Assembly (NCBI GenBank): GCA_037969115.1
Contig: JBBKWQ010000043.1
Span: forward strand, 1-6,051
Source: JBBKWQ01 sp037969115
GTDB lineage: Bacteria > Actinomycetota > Acidimicrobiia > Acidimicrobiales > Ilumatobacteraceae
DNA: 6,051 nucleotides
Direction of reading: 5' to 3'
A model generated the notes under the pieces. It was not told the origin of the DNA. It saw only the letters and a program-made list of their open reading frames with translations, and made no database searches. A program made the translations under genes and the position numbers. Positions 5,090 through 6,051 of this stretch are shown piece after piece. Numbering within the stretch: position 1 is the first letter of the stretch; each line of letters opens with the position of its first letter.

Positions 5090-5109
5090 CTTCCCAAGCT
5101 GAGAACACG
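5090..5109 (+). repeat. Partial tRNA-Gly-like core repeat at truncation junction
   Basis: CTTCCCAAGCTGAGAACACG matches the anticodon loop (TTCCCAA, anticodon CCC), the 3' anticodon stem and the variable loop of a tRNA-Gly, and repeats 4044-4062 in the same orientation. The sequence on either side is not tRNA-like: upstream lacks the 5' half and downstream lacks the T-arm. Dehalogenase homology on the opposite strand stops within a base or two of its right end (5111). This is consistent with a crossover site used in recombination. Confidence 0.55.
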
Positions 5110-5110
5110 A

Positions 5111-5533
5111 CACTCGTCCCACGTGACGGGTCGGACGATGGCTTCCATGAACGAAATGCCCACGACGCGGTCGCGGTGCCGGTTGGCCCAGTCGAAGCCG
5201 AGCGCCGAACCCCAGTCGTGAATGACGAGGGGTGATGTTGTCACCGAGGTCGAGTTGATCGAGCAGGCCGTCGAGATACCCGCGATGCTCGACGAATGTG
5301 TAGGAGCTGGGGTCAGGGTCGTCGAGCTTGTCCGAGTCGCCCTGACCGATGAGATCAGGCACAACGCATCGAGCCCGCCCTGCCAGGTGGGGCACGATGT
5401 CGCGCCACAGATACGACGATGTCGGATTGCCGGGGAGGAAGACAACCGAATCACCGGTCCCGACATCGTGGTACGCCATCTGCTTTGCGTTGACGGTTTT
5501 GTACTGCTTGCTCAGCGGTTCGATGCTGCTCAC
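5111..5533 (-). pseudogene. Haloalkane dehalogenase, frameshifted and truncated
   Basis: The leftward frame begins at GTG 5533 and is recognisable as an alpha/beta-hydrolase haloalkane dehalogenase. It has MAYHDVG, the oxyanion region FLPGNPTSSYLW (33-43; the usual His before Gly-Asn-Pro is Pro here), PDLIGQGDSDK and FVEHRGYLD. After LGDNIT (about residue 101) the frame breaks: the coding C-run at 5232-5229 has one C too many. Reading resumes one frame over with LVIHDWGSALGFDWANRHRDRV, which contains the nucleophile Asp of HDW, and continues to RPVTWDE. Homology ends at about 5111, so the cap domain, catalytic acid and catalytic His are all missing (about 140 of roughly 300 residues remain). 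An enzyme of this type would hydrolyse carbon-halogen bonds; this copy cannot. The start overlaps the upstream DJ-1/PfpI stop as GTGA, showing a former operon. The frameshift alone could be a sequencing error; the truncation cannot. Confidence 0.85.
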
Positions 5534-6051
5534 GAAGCGCTGACGTTCCGGTCGGCGGCGACGAGGAGTTGCATCATCTCACGCGCGACCATCGGGCCGG
5601 CGTTCTGGTTCTGGCCGGTGACGAGGTTGCCGTCGACGACCCAGTGGTTGGCGAGCGGGTCGCGGAACCTCGTCTCACTCTCGAAGAGTGCGCCGACACT
5701 TCGCAGCTCGCGCTCGGGGTGATGCGGTGTGGCGTCGATGCCGAGCTCCTTCACCTGCTTGTCGGTGACCGCAGAGATCTTGCGGCCCTCCACGAGTGGC
5801 GAGCCGTCGGCTGCCTTCGCGTTGAGGAGGCCGAGCGGTCCATGGCACACGCCACCCATCACGAGGCCGGCGGCATTGGCTTCGGTCATTTTCTCGCCGA
5901 GTGCTTCGGAGAAGCCGAAGTCAAATGCGGCACCCCATCCTCCGGCGAGGAACACGATGTCGTAGTCGGCCATGTCGAGATCGCCGATCGCCTTCGAGTC
6001 GCTGACCTTCGCCCTGAACTCGTCGTCGGCGAGGAAACGGTCGTCCTCCGT
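5530..6051 (-). CDS. DJ-1/PfpI (Hsp31-like) family protein, N-terminus cut by window edge
   Basis: The reverse strand is open from the right edge to a TGA at 5532-5530, giving 173 visible residues; the true start is outside the window. The sequence shows the class I glutamine-amidotransferase-like fold of the DJ-1/PfpI superfamily. A strand YDIVFLAGGWG precedes the nucleophile elbow V-M-G-G-V-C-H-G-P-L-G-L-L, whose Cys (visible residue 69, codon 5847-5845) is the expected catalytic residue, with the following His as in Hsp31-type members. Later come EGRKISAVTDKQ and a C-terminal VVDGNLVTGQNQNAG segment. Relatives act as glyoxalase III, deglycase-like or chaperone proteins; which applies here cannot be decided. 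Its stop overlaps the start of the dehalogenase pseudogene (GTGA), so the two once formed a translationally coupled pair. Confidence 0.88.
   Translation of the reverse strand, partial: TEDDRFLADDEFRAKVSDSKAIGDLDMADYDIVFLAGGWGAAFDFGFSEALGEKMTEANAAGLVMGGVCHGPLGLLNAKAADGSPLVEGRKISAVTDKQVKELGIDATPHHPERELRSVGALFESETRFRDPLANHWVVDGNLVTGQNQNAGPMVAREMMQLLVAADRNVSAS

Larger units (their letters stand above)
4044..5109. mobile_element. Possible small or decayed integrative segment carrying vapBC, bounded by tRNA-derived direct repeats
   Basis: The bounds are two direct repeats, CTTCCAAGCTGAGAACGCG at 4044-4062 and CTTCCCAAGCTGAGAACACG at 5090-5109, which differ by one indel and one substitution. Both correspond to the anticodon-loop to variable-loop part of tRNA-Gly, a common tyrosine-recombinase crossover region. 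Between them lies only vapBC plus spacer. No integrase, excisionase or transposase is visible, so this would be a remnant, a cassette mobilised in trans, or a scar of successive insertions. The outer side of the right repeat coincides with the truncation of the dehalogenase gene. The element call is inference from repeats and junction. Confidence 0.4.

Overview
The window looks like chromosomal DNA from a high-GC actinobacterium, perhaps a member of the Acidimicrobiia. The reasons are GC-rich third codon positions, a D/E/T-rich protein style, an ECF sigma factor coupled to a small partner of a type I recall from Actinomycetota, and a VapBC pair of actinobacterial style. This placement is inference; no marker gene is present.

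Left part (1-3867). A partial lipoprotein gene runs leftward off the window edge. Diverging from it is a five-gene rightward cluster: an ECF sigma factor (560-1138); a partner gene overlapping it by an ATGA (1135-1587); a membrane-anchored protein with a Gly/Thr-rich stalk and an SH3b-like domain (1682-2185); an astacin-family (M12A) zinc metallopeptidase with no visible signal peptide (2292-3554); and a small YbaY-like beta protein overlapping the peptidase gene by 14 nt (3541-3867). The divergent spacer holds a 7-bp inverted repeat. The layout suggests a sigma-factor-controlled response whose effector is a protease made as a zymogen. As I recall, related actinobacterial loci pair the same first two genes with CHAT or subtilisin-like proteases, so this may be an astacin version of that theme.

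Middle part (3868-5110). There is a gene-free stretch, then a 3'-half fragment of a tRNA-Gly gene (4044-4087) with no 5' half. A complete vapBC toxin-antitoxin module follows (4318-4952). About 1.05 kb after the tRNA fragment, a 20-nt copy of its anticodon-loop/variable-loop segment recurs in the same orientation (5090-5109). These tRNA-derived direct repeats bracket the vapBC module and look like attachment-site scars of a small or decayed integrative element. No integrase lies in the window.

Right part (5111-6051, leftward). A DJ-1/PfpI (Hsp31-like) gene, cut by the right edge, overlaps by GTGA a haloalkane dehalogenase gene. The dehalogenase is broken twice: by a one-base frameshift in a C-run, and by loss of everything after the first half. 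The loss falls exactly where the tRNA-like repeat begins. It is therefore a pseudogene whose truncation marks a recombination junction.
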